A DNA stretch of 64,000 bases from Sinorhizobium sp. 8-89 (GCF_030124325.1 NZ_JASKLR010000020.1:32157-96156); one strand, 5' to 3'. Shown: positions 8,815-18,608, counted from the stretch's first letter. A program made the numbers and translations. Notes: a model not told the origin generated them from the letters alone.

Positions 8815-8871
8815 ACATTCGGCGACGCCATCCCGTCCGGTAATCTCCCGCGCGGGATGGCGGCCGGCTGA

Positions 8872-9657
8872 TTAGAGATCGGTGGGCAAATCGGTTCCGA
8901 GCCATTTCTGCGAAATGGCGTTCAACGAACCATCCGCCTTGGCGGCGGCAATGATACCGTTGACCTTTTCGAGGAGCGCGGGCTGTTCCTTGCTGAGGCC
9001 GATGTAGCAGGGCGAATTCTTGATGAGGAACTTGAGCTCCGGCCGCTTCGGCGGGTTCTTGGCGAGTATGGCCGCGGCAACGACGTTGCCGGTCGCGACA
9101 GCTTCGACCTGCCCGGAAAGGAAGGCGGAGATCGTGCCGTTGTTGTCCTCATAGCGCTTGATGATCGTGTCGGTCGGCGCGACCTTCGTCAGTTCCAGAT
9201 CCTCGACTGCGCCGCGGGTGACACCGACCACCTTGCCGGCGAGTTCCTCGGGCTTCGCGACGGCGAATTCGGCTGGCCCGAAAACGCCGTTGAAGAACGG
9301 CGCGTAGGCGGTCGAGAAATCGATGACCTTCTCGCGCTCGGGGTTCTTGCCGAGGCTGGAAATCACCAGATCGACCTTGTTGGTCTGCAGATAGGGAATG
9401 CGGTTGGCGCTGGTGACCGGCATGAGCTCGACCTTCACGCCCAATTTCTCGGCGATCAGATTGGCAATATCGATGTCGTAGCCGACCGGCGCCATGTCCG
9501 GTCCTACGCTGCCGAAGGGCGGAAAGTCCTGTGGAACGGCGACGCGCAGCGCGCCGCGTTCGGTGATGTCGCCGAGTGCATCGGCGTGGGAAACGGAAGC
9601 GAAGCCGACGGCTGCGGCCAGCGCCGCGATGGCAACGAAGTGTCTTCTTTTCAGCAT
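8872..9657 (-). CDS. Amino-acid ABC importer, periplasmic substrate-binding protein
   Basis: Cluster 3 (SBP_bac_3) binding protein, 261 residues. Its signal peptide ends near SVSHADA at about residue 26. Family hallmarks are GALRVAVPQDFPPFGSVG, GYDIDIANLIAEKLGVKVELMPV and VDLVISSLGKNPEREKVIDFS. The exact amino acid cannot be told. The GntR-like gene just upstream on the same strand may regulate it. Confidence 0.9.
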   Translation of the reverse strand: MLKRRHFVAIAALAAAVGFASVSHADALGDITERGALRVAVPQDFPPFGSVGPDMAPVGYDIDIANLIAEKLGVKVELMPVTSANRIPYLQTNKVDLVISSLGKNPEREKVIDFSTAYAPFFNGVFGPAEFAVAKPEELAGKVVGVTRGAVEDLELTKVAPTDTIIKRYEDNNGTISAFLSGQVEAVATGNVVAAAILAKNPPKRPELKFLIKNSPCYIGLSKEQPALLEKVNGIIAAAKADGSLNAISQKWLGTDLPTDL

Positions 9658-9675
9658 TACGGCATTCTCCTTTGT

Positions 9676-10409
9676 CTAGGGTTTGGCTTTGCGCGACGCC
9701 GTCGAAGACGGAGCGGCGGTCTGGGCAGGAAGCGAGAGGGAGTGTCTGAGATCGGCGAGCGGGTCGGGGCGTCTTGTAAGGTCCAGCCCCGTCTCCACCT
9801 GGTCGAGATGCTCGACGGAAAGTGCTGCCACCTTCTGGAATTCACCTTCCTCCATCGCCGCGACGATACGGCAATGGCCGAGGTGGGACTGCATGGCGTG
9901 AAAATCGGACTGATAGAGCATCGAAATCAGGATCGTGCGCGCAGTCAGATCGCGCAGGATATCGACGAGAATGGCATTGCCGGCGAGTTCCGCGATGCGG
10001 ATGTGGAAATCGCCCATCAGGCAGGTCAGGCGCTGCCGGTCACCGGCGGCAATTGCCGCCTTCTCCTCGGCGAGATGGGCGTTGAGGATTGCGCGGCCGG
10101 TTTCCGTCAGGCGGCTCATGGTGCGCAGAAGCCCGGCCTCGATGACGCGCCGCGCCTCGTAGACCGTCATCGCCTCCTCGGCGGAGGGCTCCACCACGAA
10201 CCAGCCACGCCGCGGGCTGACATTGACGATCCCGCGCGCCTCCAGCCGCATCATGGCCTCGCGCACGCGGGTGCGCGAAACATCGAAGAGCGCGGCGAGC
10301 TGGTTTCGCTCAGCCGCGTACCGGGACGGATCCTGGCGGAGAGAATGGACGAGACGATGGCCTCGTCGATGCCATTCTGTGCGGTCTGTTGTGGCGACAA
10401 ATCTTGCAT
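9676..10409 (-). pseudogene. GntR-family FCD-domain regulator with a frameshift in the DNA-binding domain
   Basis: From the ATG at 10409 the frame reads MQDLSPQQTAQNGIDEAIVS, then ILSARIRPGTRLSE, a normal start of a GntR winged helix. It then breaks at the TTT run at 10304-10306 (AAA on the coding strand). The rest of the helix-turn-helix (NQLAALFDVSRTRVREAMMR) and the whole FCD effector domain continue in the next frame to 9676. One additional A would restore a normal regulator of about 244 residues. As given, translation from 10409 stops soon after the break. A TTG-initiated frame from 10422 would give an abnormal N-terminus. This is either a true lesion or a base-calling error. It is likely the regulator of the importer downstream. 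Confidence 0.8.
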
Positions 10410-10577
10410 ACAAGGCAAGCAAGCAAGCGTCGTGCCAATTTCAGATCGTTAATATTTTCAGCAACTTGCGGCCCTGTCCTGCACGTTTGGTAACCAGCCA
10501 TGGATTTCGCGTGATTATTTGAGCGCCTCTTCATCAGTAGCCGATGGGCGACTAAGCGGTGCGAACGCCGAGAAGAG

Positions 10578-10601
10578 GCGGGGCGGCCCAGCCCGCCCCG
10601 C
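10578..10601 (-). terminator. GC-rich hairpin after the GH42 gene
   Basis: Perfect 9-bp arms GCGGGGCGG/CCGCCCCGC with a 6-nt loop lie 8 bp past the GH42 stop on the minus strand. There is no strong T-run, so it may be a weak terminator or a 3'-end stabiliser. Confidence 0.5.
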
Positions 10602-10608
10602 TCGGCAC

Positions 10609-12639
10609 TCATTCCGTCCAGATCGCCACATCGACCGGCGCGAGCCGTCGGCCGCCGACATGGAACGTCGCCGTCTCTGCCGCCGGAACCTCTGCCGTCG
10701 CCTTGCCGAAATTGAAGGCAAAGCGGAGCCGTCCGCGGCGTGTCACCCGCAGATCGCCGAGCTCGGTCAGGCTTTCCACCCCGGCCCAGCCGAGCGCGTC
10801 GCCGATCACCTTCCGGAGGAAGTCGCCGCGCGCGACGGTCGCGAGGTAGCGCGCCTTGTCGTTGCCGACGAGCGCCGGCGCGCCGTTACGGTATTCGCCA
10901 TCGAAAGTGGCGAGCACCGTCTCGACGGTTCTGATGCTTTCGCGCCAGACGCCGGCCTCAAAGATCTCGTTGCCATAGAGGACGGTTTCCTTGTGGAAGT
11001 CCGGCAGCGACTCGACCCGGGCGACACTGACATCGATCAGCCTCGAAAGCGGCCCCGGCGGCAGGCCTTCCGGAATGTGCATGTCCTCGGTCTTGCTGCC
11101 GCTGCGCGCGCCGAAAAGGACCTTCGCGCCCGACCTTGCCAACCGTTCGACAAAGGCCGCGTCGGCAATCATCAGATCGGGCGCCAGCACCAACCGATAG
11201 CCGTCGACGTCGGAATGCGGGCCAATGAAATCGATGTCGACGCCGAGCCGTGACACCGTCGCGTACCAATCGAGCGCCGTGGCTGCGCCGGAATAGCTGC
11301 TGCCCTGCGGCAGTGCGCGTGTCGCCCAGCGGGAGCTGTAGTCAAGCACGATCGCGACCTTCGCCTTGCCGCGCGTCTCGCCCTTCGGCAGCCGTTTCAT
11401 CTCGTCGGCCACCTGCGCGACTTCCAGATAGCCCTGGTCCGCTTCGCTGTTCGGCAGCAGCAGGCCCGCGTGGAACTGCTCCTGTGCGAAGGGCACCTGC
11501 CGCCAGCGAAAATAGGACACCATGTCGACGCCGTGGGCATAGGCGAGCCAGGTCCAGAGCCGCACCATGCCGTCGGCCGGCGACTGGTTGTGCGCCGCCC
11601 AGTTTACCGGGCCCGGCTGCTGCTCCATCACCCAGACGCGGCCGCGGCCGACCGCCCGATAGAGGTCGTGGTTGAACGCCGGCTGATCGGGGTCGCCGAC
11701 GCGCAGGTAGTGCACCTTGTCTTCCGCCGCCAGCCGACCGTTCAAGAGCCCGCCCATCGGGTAGACGTCCCAGGAGGCAATGTCGATGTCCTCGCCGACC
11801 TTGTAGTGGTCGAAGTCTGTATTCTGCGACATGAAGTTATGTGTCACCGGACGGCCTGGCGAATGCGTACGGATGATATCGACCTGCGCCCTGTTGAAGC
11901 TCTTCACCTGATCGGAGGAGAAGCGGATGAAGTCGACGATATGGGTCGGGCTCGGCTCCTCGACGAGATTGTTCGGCAGTTCCACCTCGTCGAAGCTGTT
12001 GTAGTGCATCGCCCAGAACGACGTACCCCAGGCGCGGTTCAGCTCCTCGATGGTTCGGTAACGCTCAGCGAGCCACAGCCGGAAGGCGCGCAGCGCCTCG
12101 TCCGAATAGCTGTAGATCGTGTCGTGGTCGCCGTATTCGTTGTCCGTCTGCCAGGCATGCACATAGGCGCTTTCGCCATAGCGCGCAGCCATCGCCTCCG
12201 TGATGCGGGCGGCCTCCTGGCGGTACCGGCGGCTTGAGAAGCAGTAGTGGCGGCGCGCGCCGAACTTGCGCACGACACCGCGGGCGTCGACCGGCAGGAT
12301 GTCCGGATGACGGTCGACCAGCCACTTCGGCGGCGCAGCCGTCGGCGTGCCGAGAATGACCTTGAGCCCGGCACCGCCAAGCACGTCGATCGCCTCGTCC
12401 AGCCATTGCCAGTGGAACTCGCCGGACCTCGGCTCGATCCGGCCCCAGGCGAACTCGCCGATGCGAACCCAGGCAAGCCCGAGGTCCACCATGCGGCTCG
12501 CATCCTCTTCCCATTTCTCGCGCGGCCATTGCTCCGGATAGTAACAGACGCCGAGTTCGAGCATATCGGAGGTCGGGAGGTCGGGATTGAAACGGTTAGG
12601 TTTGGTCAGCGGCAGATGCAAGGTGGGTTCCTTTGTCAC
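10609..12639 (-). CDS. Beta-galactosidase, glycoside hydrolase family 42
   Basis: This cytoplasmic enzyme of 676 residues hydrolyses terminal beta-galactosides. The GH42 fingerprint starts at MLELGVCYYPEQWPREKWEED. The acid/base Glu is in AWQTDNEYGDHD near residue 165 and the nucleophile Glu is in RVWVMEQQPGPVNW near residue 335. There is no signal peptide. The GTG at 12639 has no good ribosome-binding site; a TTG at 12621 behind AAAGGA, or the internal ATG before LELGVCYYPEQW, are alternatives. The gene is about 200 bp downstream of the LacI gene. A single AAACGTTT-type operator lies 60 bp before its start, so it likely has its own controlled promoter. It would degrade sugars brought in by the importer at 15.6-19.8 kb. 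Confidence 0.9.
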   Translation of the reverse strand: MTKEPTLHLPLTKPNRFNPDLPTSDMLELGVCYYPEQWPREKWEEDASRMVDLGLAWVRIGEFAWGRIEPRSGEFHWQWLDEAIDVLGGAGLKVILGTPTAAPPKWLVDRHPDILPVDARGVVRKFGARRHYCFSSRRYRQEAARITEAMAARYGESAYVHAWQTDNEYGDHDTIYSYSDEALRAFRLWLAERYRTIEELNRAWGTSFWAMHYNSFDEVELPNNLVEEPSPTHIVDFIRFSSDQVKSFNRAQVDIIRTHSPGRPVTHNFMSQNTDFDHYKVGEDIDIASWDVYPMGGLLNGRLAAEDKVHYLRVGDPDQPAFNHDLYRAVGRGRVWVMEQQPGPVNWAAHNQSPADGMVRLWTWLAYAHGVDMVSYFRWRQVPFAQEQFHAGLLLPNSEADQGYLEVAQVADEMKRLPKGETRGKAKVAIVLDYSSRWATRALPQGSSYSGAATALDWYATVSRLGVDIDFIGPHSDVDGYRLVLAPDLMIADAAFVERLARSGAKVLFGARSGSKTEDMHIPEGLPPGPLSRLIDVSVARVESLPDFHKETVLYGNEIFEAGVWRESIRTVETVLATFDGEYRNGAPALVGNDKARYLATVARGDFLRKVIGDALGWAGVESLTELGDLRVTRRGRLRFAFNFGKATAEVPAAETATFHVGGRRLAPVDVAIWTE

Positions 12640-12698
12640 TTTCAGTTGGCGACTGCAGGCGAAGCCTTCGTCGCAGCAACGAGCCGGCGGGCGCCGGG

Positions 12699-12714
12699 AT
12701 AAAAACGTTTATAT
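12699..12714. promoter_or_regulatory. LacI-type operator upstream of the GH42 gene
   Basis: ATAAAAACGTTTATAT, centred on the palindrome AAACGTTT (12703-12710). The same core occurs twice before the importer ATPase gene (19833-19861) and before the second LacI operon (28017-28050). Binding by the LacI protein encoded next door is inferred. Confidence 0.65.
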
Positions 12715-12844
12715 TCTCGGTCGGAGAGACGCTGCGCGCCGCCGTTCCTAGAACTTTTCGCCGTTTCATTGAAGCCGTGGAATTACTCCAACCCTTTGAA
12801 ATTACGCAGGTCCGCAGGGAAAGCGGCTACACACTTTTCTGGCT

Positions 12845-13880
12845 CTAGCGCTCCGGCCTGAGGCGATCGTCGCATCGCTCGATAAGGTCGGGCATCAGCA
12901 GAATTTGCAGCGCCTCCGGTTGTTCGCCCTCCATGCGGCGCAGGATGAATTTGCCAAGCAGCGCGCTCGGTTCGCCGATCGGCAAGTAATAGGTGGTGAT
13001 CGGCGGCGCGAAATACTGGCTGACGTTCAAGTCGTCGGTGGCATTGATGACCGCGTCGCGACCATGGACGAGGCCACCGCGCGTGGAAGCCGGAGAAGGC
13101 ACCAAGCGCGGTGGCCTCGTTGGCGCAGATATAGGCGGTCGGCGGATCCGTAAGTTGAGACATGGCGATCACGTTTTCCCGACCGAAGGCCGGGGTCAGC
13201 CGCCCGTGGGCGACCAGGGCCGGATCATAGGGAAGGCCCGCGATGTCGAGCGCTTGCCGGTAACTGTTAAGCCGAACAATGCCGTAGGTCAGCTGCTCCA
13301 CCGGATTGAGCAGGGCGATGCGCCGGTGCCCGCGCGCGACCAAGCGCGCCATCGATATGCGGATCATTTGCTGGTTGTCGGCGTCCACATAGGCGTGCGG
13401 CTCGTTCTCGATGCTCATGCCATAGGTGACGAAGGGAAAATCCGCCTCCTGCATCACACGGATGCGCGGATCGTCGGCGCGCGTACCGGAAATGATGATG
13501 CCGTCCGCCTTTTTCAGCGAGACGATCTGCTTGATCGTCGCGAGACTTTCCTCGAAATCGCGCACTGCAAAAAGGGCGACGCGGTAAGGGCTTTCCTCCA
13601 GCGCCCAGGAAATACCGCTCAGGAGTTGAGCGTATTCGACGCCTTCCCATTCGTCCTGCTTCGGCCCCGGCGCCGTCATGATCGCGGCGACCTGAAAGGT
13701 CTTGCCGGTACGCAACTGCACGCCGTGAAGATTAAGCTCGTAGCCGATCCGCTCGGCGGCATCGAAGACGATCGCGCGCGTTTCCGGACGAACCTGCGGC
13801 GAGTGTTTCAACGCCTTGGACACGGTGGCGATCGACAGCCCCGTCTCCTGCGCAATGGTCTTGATCGTCGGTCGCTGCAT
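12845..13880 (-). pseudogene. LacI-family sugar regulator, frameshifted in the effector domain
   Basis: The N-terminus MQRPTIKTIAQETGLSIATV is a standard LacI helix-turn-helix, followed by SKALKHSPQVRP. A periplasmic-binding-like domain follows up to YICANEATALGAFSGFHAR near residue 270. The frame then changes at about 13076-13083. The correct continuation, GGLVHGRDAVINATDDLNVS then QYFAPPITTYYLPIGEPSA, lies in the next frame and ends at 12845. Alignment with the paralogue at 26901-27971 (YDDINVSAYFTPPITTFYQP) shows that one base is missing. Without correction, translation runs in a non-homologous frame to 12783. It is located between the GH63-like and GH42 genes and probably represses the sugar operon through AAACGTTT sites. 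Confidence 0.8.
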
Positions 13881-13894
13881 CGCCGTTCAACTCT

Positions 13895-15598
13895 TTACCG
13901 GTTTTCGTCGCGAAGGGATTGCGCCAGCAGCAGATAGACCGCCGACGTCCAGGCGAACGCCCGGTCGTGCAAGCCCCTCCCCGACCGTGCGTCGAAGTTT
14001 TCGGCCATACCGCTTTTGTTGGCAAGTGCACAGAACTTTTGCGCGATTTCTCGCGCCAATGCGCCCTCGCCCTGCCGACGCAGGCCGTCCCAGAGGAGGT
14101 AGGTCGTCGGCGCCCAGATCGGCCCACGCCAATAGCCGTCGTCCTCGTAGAAGCGGCTCTGCGGGCTCTCGGTCGCCGGTCCCCATTCGGTGATGAAGCC
14201 GCCCGCCTTGAGCCTGGCGACAAGCCTTTTACTGATCGCCGCCGGGAGGCGCTTGCCGAGAAGCAACGGCATGAACTGGATCAGGCTTTCCCCGTCGACA
14301 ACGCGGCCCGGATCGCTTGCGAGCCGCGCGCCAAATGTCTCGCCGGTCCACAGCCGGTCGATCAGCAGCGCGTGCAGCCTGTCGGCCGTCTCGGACCAGA
14401 CGGCGGCACGGCTGGCATTGTCCGTGAGCAGCGTGGCAAGGGCGTCGCAGGCAAGGATCAGGAACACCGGCAGGTCGGGAGAAAGAACCGGACCGCCCTT
14501 GGCAAAGAAACTCGCATTGTCCCAGCCGCTGTCGTTGCCATGAAAATAGCTCGGCAGTTCGTGTTCGCCGGCTCGCGCACACGTCAGCCAATAGGCAATC
14601 TGCCGGCCGATCGCAGTGCAAAGATAGGCTTTGCGCTCGGGCGTCAGGAAATCCGGCTGCGCCGCGGCGATCAAGGACACCGCCCAGCCGTGCACCGGCG
14701 GCTTGGTAAAGGCGAAGAGCACGTCGCGGTCGTTCACATAGTCGGGCAAGAGGCCGGAGGGGTGCTGATGATCGAAGATCGCGGCAAACTGATCGAAGGC
14801 GAGCTTTTCATCGAAAGCCGCCACACCCAGCGCCGAGAAAGCGTTGTCCCAGCTCCAGATGTTGATCATGTGATTTTTCGACATGTAGATCGCCGGCCGC
14901 GTCAGCGCGCCGCCGGCGGGCACGGCATTCGCCCAGAGCAGGTAGGCGGCAAGCCGGCGCGCTTCCTCTCCGCCCGCCACGCCTGCGGGTACCGATCGAT
15001 ACCAGGCGGAAAACTCCGCCGCCACGCCGGCATGTGCCGCGTCGAAGCCGCCCGGCTTTTCCAGCGGCGGCAGCGCGCGGAAAAAATCCACGTTGCCTTC
15101 GAAGCCGCCTTCACCGGAGAAGGCGAAAGAGACCTCGGTCGAACGATCGCGCTGCCATTCACCAGAGACGGCAAGATCTCCTGAAACGACTCTTGGAATG
15201 AACTTGACGTTCTCGGCGGCCGCGACGAGGCAATCCTCGCCGGCGGGCGTGCGGTAGACATAGTCGTAGCGCGAGCCTTCGAGATGGAAGCGAACGCCCC
15301 CGCGTTCGCCTTTCAGATACAGCCGCTCGCCCTCGCCGATCACGAAACGCACGCAACCCTCGCCGATCCGCGCGACGAACTGGTCCGGCGACAGCTCCAA
15401 GCGAGCCTCGGCGATTTCTCCTGTCCGATCCAGGAATTCGACGCGGCAGAGTCGACCAAGCGAGGGACGCTCGTCACCGCCGCTGACGTGTCTCAGATAG
15501 AGGGCGCGCTCGCTCTCACGGCCCGGCACCCGCATCATCGACAGCGTCAGGAACCGTCCCCTTCGGCTGAAGGGAACATGCTCGATATCGAACAGCAT
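13895..15598 (-). CDS. GH63/mannosylglycerate-hydrolase-like (alpha/alpha)6 glycosidase
   Basis: The protein has 567 residues and no signal peptide. The C-terminal two thirds match the MGH1-like/GH63 barrel: NIWSWDNAFSALG near residue 245, SYFHGNDSGWDNASFF near 350, ITEWGPATESP and YEDDGYWRGPIWAPTTYLLW near 490. The N-terminal 180 residues look like a beta-rich accessory domain. The conserved Asp and Glu in these motifs are the likely catalytic acids. It is 3 bp after the permease gene and 14 bp before the LacI gene, so it processes the imported sugar. The actual glycoside is unknown. Confidence 0.78.
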   Translation of the reverse strand: MLFDIEHVPFSRRGRFLTLSMMRVPGRESERALYLRHVSGGDERPSLGRLCRVEFLDRTGEIAEARLELSPDQFVARIGEGCVRFVIGEGERLYLKGERGGVRFHLEGSRYDYVYRTPAGEDCLVAAAENVKFIPRVVSGDLAVSGEWQRDRSTEVSFAFSGEGGFEGNVDFFRALPPLEKPGGFDAAHAGVAAEFSAWYRSVPAGVAGGEEARRLAAYLLWANAVPAGGALTRPAIYMSKNHMINIWSWDNAFSALGVAAFDEKLAFDQFAAIFDHQHPSGLLPDYVNDRDVLFAFTKPPVHGWAVSLIAAAQPDFLTPERKAYLCTAIGRQIAYWLTCARAGEHELPSYFHGNDSGWDNASFFAKGGPVLSPDLPVFLILACDALATLLTDNASRAAVWSETADRLHALLIDRLWTGETFGARLASDPGRVVDGESLIQFMPLLLGKRLPAAISKRLVARLKAGGFITEWGPATESPQSRFYEDDGYWRGPIWAPTTYLLWDGLRRQGEGALAREIAQKFCALANKSGMAENFDARSGRGLHDRAFAWTSAVYLLLAQSLRDENR

Positions 15599-15601
15599 GG
15601 C

Positions 15602-16414
15602 CTAACCTTTCACCGATGAGCCGACCGCGCCATCCATGATGTAGCGTTGCGCCAGGAAAAAGAGCACGAGCGGCGGCAGGCAGAGGATCACGGTGATCGC
15701 CGCGATCGAGGTCACGTCGACCTCATGCAGGCCCTTGAACATCGAAAGCCCGAGCGTCAGCGTGTATTTCGACTGGTCGTTGAGGAAGATCAGCGGGCCG
15801 AGATAATCGTTCCAGGCATTCATGAAGTGGAAGGTCCCGACGAGCACCAGCGCCGGCATCATCAGGGGCAGATGGATGCGCCAATAAATGTCGAAGCTGT
15901 TCGCCCCGTCCATCCGCGCCGCCTCGTCGATCTCCATCGGCACCGTCATGATGTATTGCCGGAGCAGGAAGACGAAGAACGCGTCAGCGAAATAGGCAGG
16001 CACGATCAATGGTTTGAGCGTGTTGATCCAGCCCAGCATGTTGAACTCCATGTAGAGCGGAATCATCTTCACGTCCCACGGAATCATCATCGTTGCGAGC
16101 AACAGGATGAAGAGCGCATCGCGCCCGGGAAATCGAAAGCGGGCAAAGCCGAAGGCGACGAGCGAACTCGAGAGTAGTTGCCCGACCGTCGAGAAGACGA
16201 CGACGATCAGCGAGTTCGTGAGATAGGTGCCGAACGGCTGCTTGCTCCAGGCGGCGGCAAAGTTCTCCCAGTGCCATTCGGACGGCCAGAAGACCGGCGG
16301 GAACTGATAGAGTTCGGCCGAGCTTTTGATCGCCGTCACGAAAGTCCAGTAGAAGGGCGCGATGAAGAGCGCGGAGGCAAGGATCAGCGCCGAATAGAGG
16401 AAGGTCTTACGCAT
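15602..16414 (-). CDS. Carbohydrate ABC importer, permease (MalG type)
   Basis: This 270-residue inner-membrane protein has about six transmembrane segments. The EAA loop is VPMEIDEAARMDGANSFDIYWRIHLPLMMPAL near residues 155-187. The C-terminus RYIMDGAVGSSVKG is typical of CUT1 permeases. It overlaps the partner permease gene by 8 bp. Confidence 0.92.
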   Translation of the reverse strand: MRKTFLYSALILASALFIAPFYWTFVTAIKSSAELYQFPPVFWPSEWHWENFAAAWSKQPFGTYLTNSLIVVVFSTVGQLLSSSLVAFGFARFRFPGRDALFILLLATMMIPWDVKMIPLYMEFNMLGWINTLKPLIVPAYFADAFFVFLLRQYIMTVPMEIDEAARMDGANSFDIYWRIHLPLMMPALVLVGTFHFMNAWNDYLGPLIFLNDQSKYTLTLGLSMFKGLHEVDVTSIAAITVILCLPPLVLFFLAQRYIMDGAVGSSVKG

Positions 16415-17363
16415 TGCGCTCTCCGTCGGCCTGGCGGATCTCGCCTTCGTAGTAGACCCAGGCGGCAGACCAGCGCATCACCACGAGGCTCAAGGCAAGC
16501 ACGATGACGAACATCACCCAGGAGCCGGCCGCGGCATAACCCATGTCGAAATATTTGAAGGCGTTGTCGTAGACATACATGGCGAAGAAATAAGTTGAAC
16601 CGAGCGGACCGCCCTTCGTCAAAAGCAGCGCGATCGTCAGTTGTTGGAAGGCGGAGATGATCGAGGTGATGAAGGTGAAGATGAGCATCGGCCCGAGCAT
16701 CGGCAGCGTGATGAACAGCATTTGGGCCCAGCCGGGCACGCCAGAGATGGTCGCGGCCTCGTAAAGCTCCTTCGGGATCGCCTTGAGGCCGGTGAGCAGA
16801 ATCAGCATCGTGCCGCCGAGCCCCCAGAGACTGGCGATGATGATCGCGACGATCGCAAGATTGGGATCGCCGAGCCAGTTCGGGCCGTCGATGCCGACGA
16901 GCGACAGCATGAAGTTCAAGAGCCCGTATTCCCTGCTGTAGATCCAGCTCCAGATCGTCACCAGGGCGACGCCGGAAATGACGCTTGGCAGATAGAAGGC
17001 GGTGCGGAAGAAGCCGCTGGCAAAGGTCACGTGGTGCAGCATCAGCGCCAGGAAGAACGACATGACGATGTTGAACGGCACGTAGATCGCCGCGAACTTC
17101 ACGGTGATCCAGAGGCTCTCCCAGAACTGCGGGTCCTCGGTGAACATCGAACGGTAGTTGTCGAGGCCGACGAAGGTGCGCTCGCCGACCACCGGCCAGT
17201 CGAAGAAACTCATCGTCAGCGAGAACAGGAGCGGCCCGAGCGTGAAGAACAGGAAACCGAGAATCCACGGGGAAATGAACAGATAGGGCGCAATGTGGCG
17301 CCTGACGCTCGCACGCTTGCGGCGCGCCGCTCCTGTCTGCGTTCCGGCATAGGCCATATCCAT
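16407..17363 (-). CDS. Carbohydrate ABC importer, permease (MalF type)
   Basis: CUT1 permease of 318 residues with an N-terminal Arg-rich cytosolic segment (ARRKRASVRRHIAPYLFISPW). The EAA motif is IPKELYEAATISGVPGWAQMLFITLPML near residue 205. It is paired with the product of 15602-16414 and sits 15 bp after the binding-protein gene. Confidence 0.92.
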   Translation of the reverse strand: MDMAYAGTQTGAARRKRASVRRHIAPYLFISPWILGFLFFTLGPLLFSLTMSFFDWPVVGERTFVGLDNYRSMFTEDPQFWESLWITVKFAAIYVPFNIVMSFFLALMLHHVTFASGFFRTAFYLPSVISGVALVTIWSWIYSREYGLLNFMLSLVGIDGPNWLGDPNLAIVAIIIASLWGLGGTMLILLTGLKAIPKELYEAATISGVPGWAQMLFITLPMLGPMLIFTFITSIISAFQQLTIALLLTKGGPLGSTYFFAMYVYDNAFKYFDMGYAAAGSWVMFVIVLALSLVVMRWSAAWVYYEGEIRQADGERNA

Positions 17364-17378
17364 TTCCCCGTTCCTCGC

Positions 17379-18608
17379 TTATTTCAACAGTCGCTTCGAG
17401 CGAGCCACGGCATCGTCCAGATGCGCCTTGGCGTTGCCCTGATCGATCATCGTCGCCTCGATGGCGCGCGCCAGGTTGTCCTGGATCTTGCCCCAGTTCT
17501 CGTTCTTCAAATACGCGTGGATTTCAATGTTCGAGGTGGCGAGGATGTCGAAGAACGGCTTGTAGACCGGGTCCTTGGTCATGCCCTTCGCTTCGGCGAC
17601 GCTGGTGCGGACCGGCAGGTCGTTGGTGCGCATGGCAACCGCTTCCGGCGAGGAGAAGAACTTTACGAATTCCCAGGCGAGATCCGGATGGGTGGCGTCC
17701 TTGGCGATCGAAATCGCCGATACACCGAGCGCCGAATGGGCGACATGGTCGCCGAACTTCGGCAGCGGCGCCACGCCATAGTTGAAGCCGGCAGCATCGA
17801 TGCCCGCCTTCGACCACATGGCGCTCTGGAACATGGCGATCTTGCCGCCCTTGAAGAGCGTCCCGCCCGACGTATCGTCGCCGAGATTGAGGGTCACCGC
17901 CTCGTGCGACTTGGCCATATCGGCGAACATGTCGAGCACCTCGGCGGCCGCATCGCTGTTCATATAGCCATCGATCTCCTTGCCGTCGTCGGAGATGTAT
18001 TTAGTGCCGTTCGACCACAGGAACTGCTCGAAGTCATAGGGGTCCGGTTTGGCGTCGACGGCGAAGCCATAGACCTTGTTCGCCTCATCGCGGAACTTCG
18101 CAGCCTTGGCGCGGAGGTCCTCCCAGGTCCATCCGTCCTTCGGCTGCTCAACGCCGGCCTTGGCGAACATGTCCTTGTTGTAGAAGACGACCTGGGTGGT
18201 GAAGCCCGAGGGCATGCCGTAGGTCTTGCCCTCGACGCGCGTCGTGTTCATCAACCCTTGAGGGAAATCGTCCGGCTTGATCTCGGCGGCATCGCGCGCG
18301 ATCAGCTCGTCGAGCGGCATCAACGACGTGTAATATTGCGGAAAATTCCACATATACATGACGTCCGGCGGATTGCCGGCGCCGAAGGCGGCGACGAGCT
18401 TCTGGTCGTAACCGTCCGCATAGGGTTCGACCTGAACCTTCACGCCCGGATGCTTTTCCTCGAATTTCTTTGCGATCGCCTGCTGGATTGCAAGGCTTTC
18501 ATCCGTGTCCCAGGTCGCGAAACGCAAGGTCTCTTCCGCCCGCGTGGTCGCTCCCGTTAGCGCGAGCGCCAAAAACGAGCCGGCGATCGACTTCGTCATC
18601 TTATGCAT
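17379..18608 (-). CDS. Carbohydrate ABC importer, extracellular solute-binding protein (family 1)
   Basis: This 409-residue periplasmic protein has a signal peptide MTKSIAGSFLALALTGATTRA. SBP_bac_1 hallmarks are visible: VKVQVEPYADGYDQKLVAAFGAGNPPDVMYMW and GKTYGMPSGFTTQVVFYNKDMFAKAGV. The ATG at 18608 is preceded by GGAGGAGA and overlaps the ATPase gene by 8 bp. An ATG 9 bp further in is possible. The importer belongs to the CUT1 class (di- and oligosaccharides, glycosides). Confidence 0.92.
   Translation of the reverse strand: MHKMTKSIAGSFLALALTGATTRAEETLRFATWDTDESLAIQQAIAKKFEEKHPGVKVQVEPYADGYDQKLVAAFGAGNPPDVMYMWNFPQYYTSLMPLDELIARDAAEIKPDDFPQGLMNTTRVEGKTYGMPSGFTTQVVFYNKDMFAKAGVEQPKDGWTWEDLRAKAAKFRDEANKVYGFAVDAKPDPYDFEQFLWSNGTKYISDDGKEIDGYMNSDAAAEVLDMFADMAKSHEAVTLNLGDDTSGGTLFKGGKIAMFQSAMWSKAGIDAAGFNYGVAPLPKFGDHVAHSALGVSAISIAKDATHPDLAWEFVKFFSSPEAVAMRTNDLPVRTSVAEAKGMTKDPVYKPFFDILATSNIEIHAYLKNENWGKIQDNLARAIEATMIDQGNAKAHLDDAVARSKRLLK

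Noticed and set aside
9676..10422. Programmed frameshifting as explanation for the split GntR gene
   Set aside because: There is no slippery heptamer or downstream pseudoknot, and regulators of this family are not known to use it; a lost base is simpler.
16641..18560. A 639-codon plus-strand frame opposite the carbohydrate importer genes
   Set aside because: Its composition (His/Arg/Glu/Asp-rich, no domains) is that of an antisense shadow of the binding-protein and permease genes.
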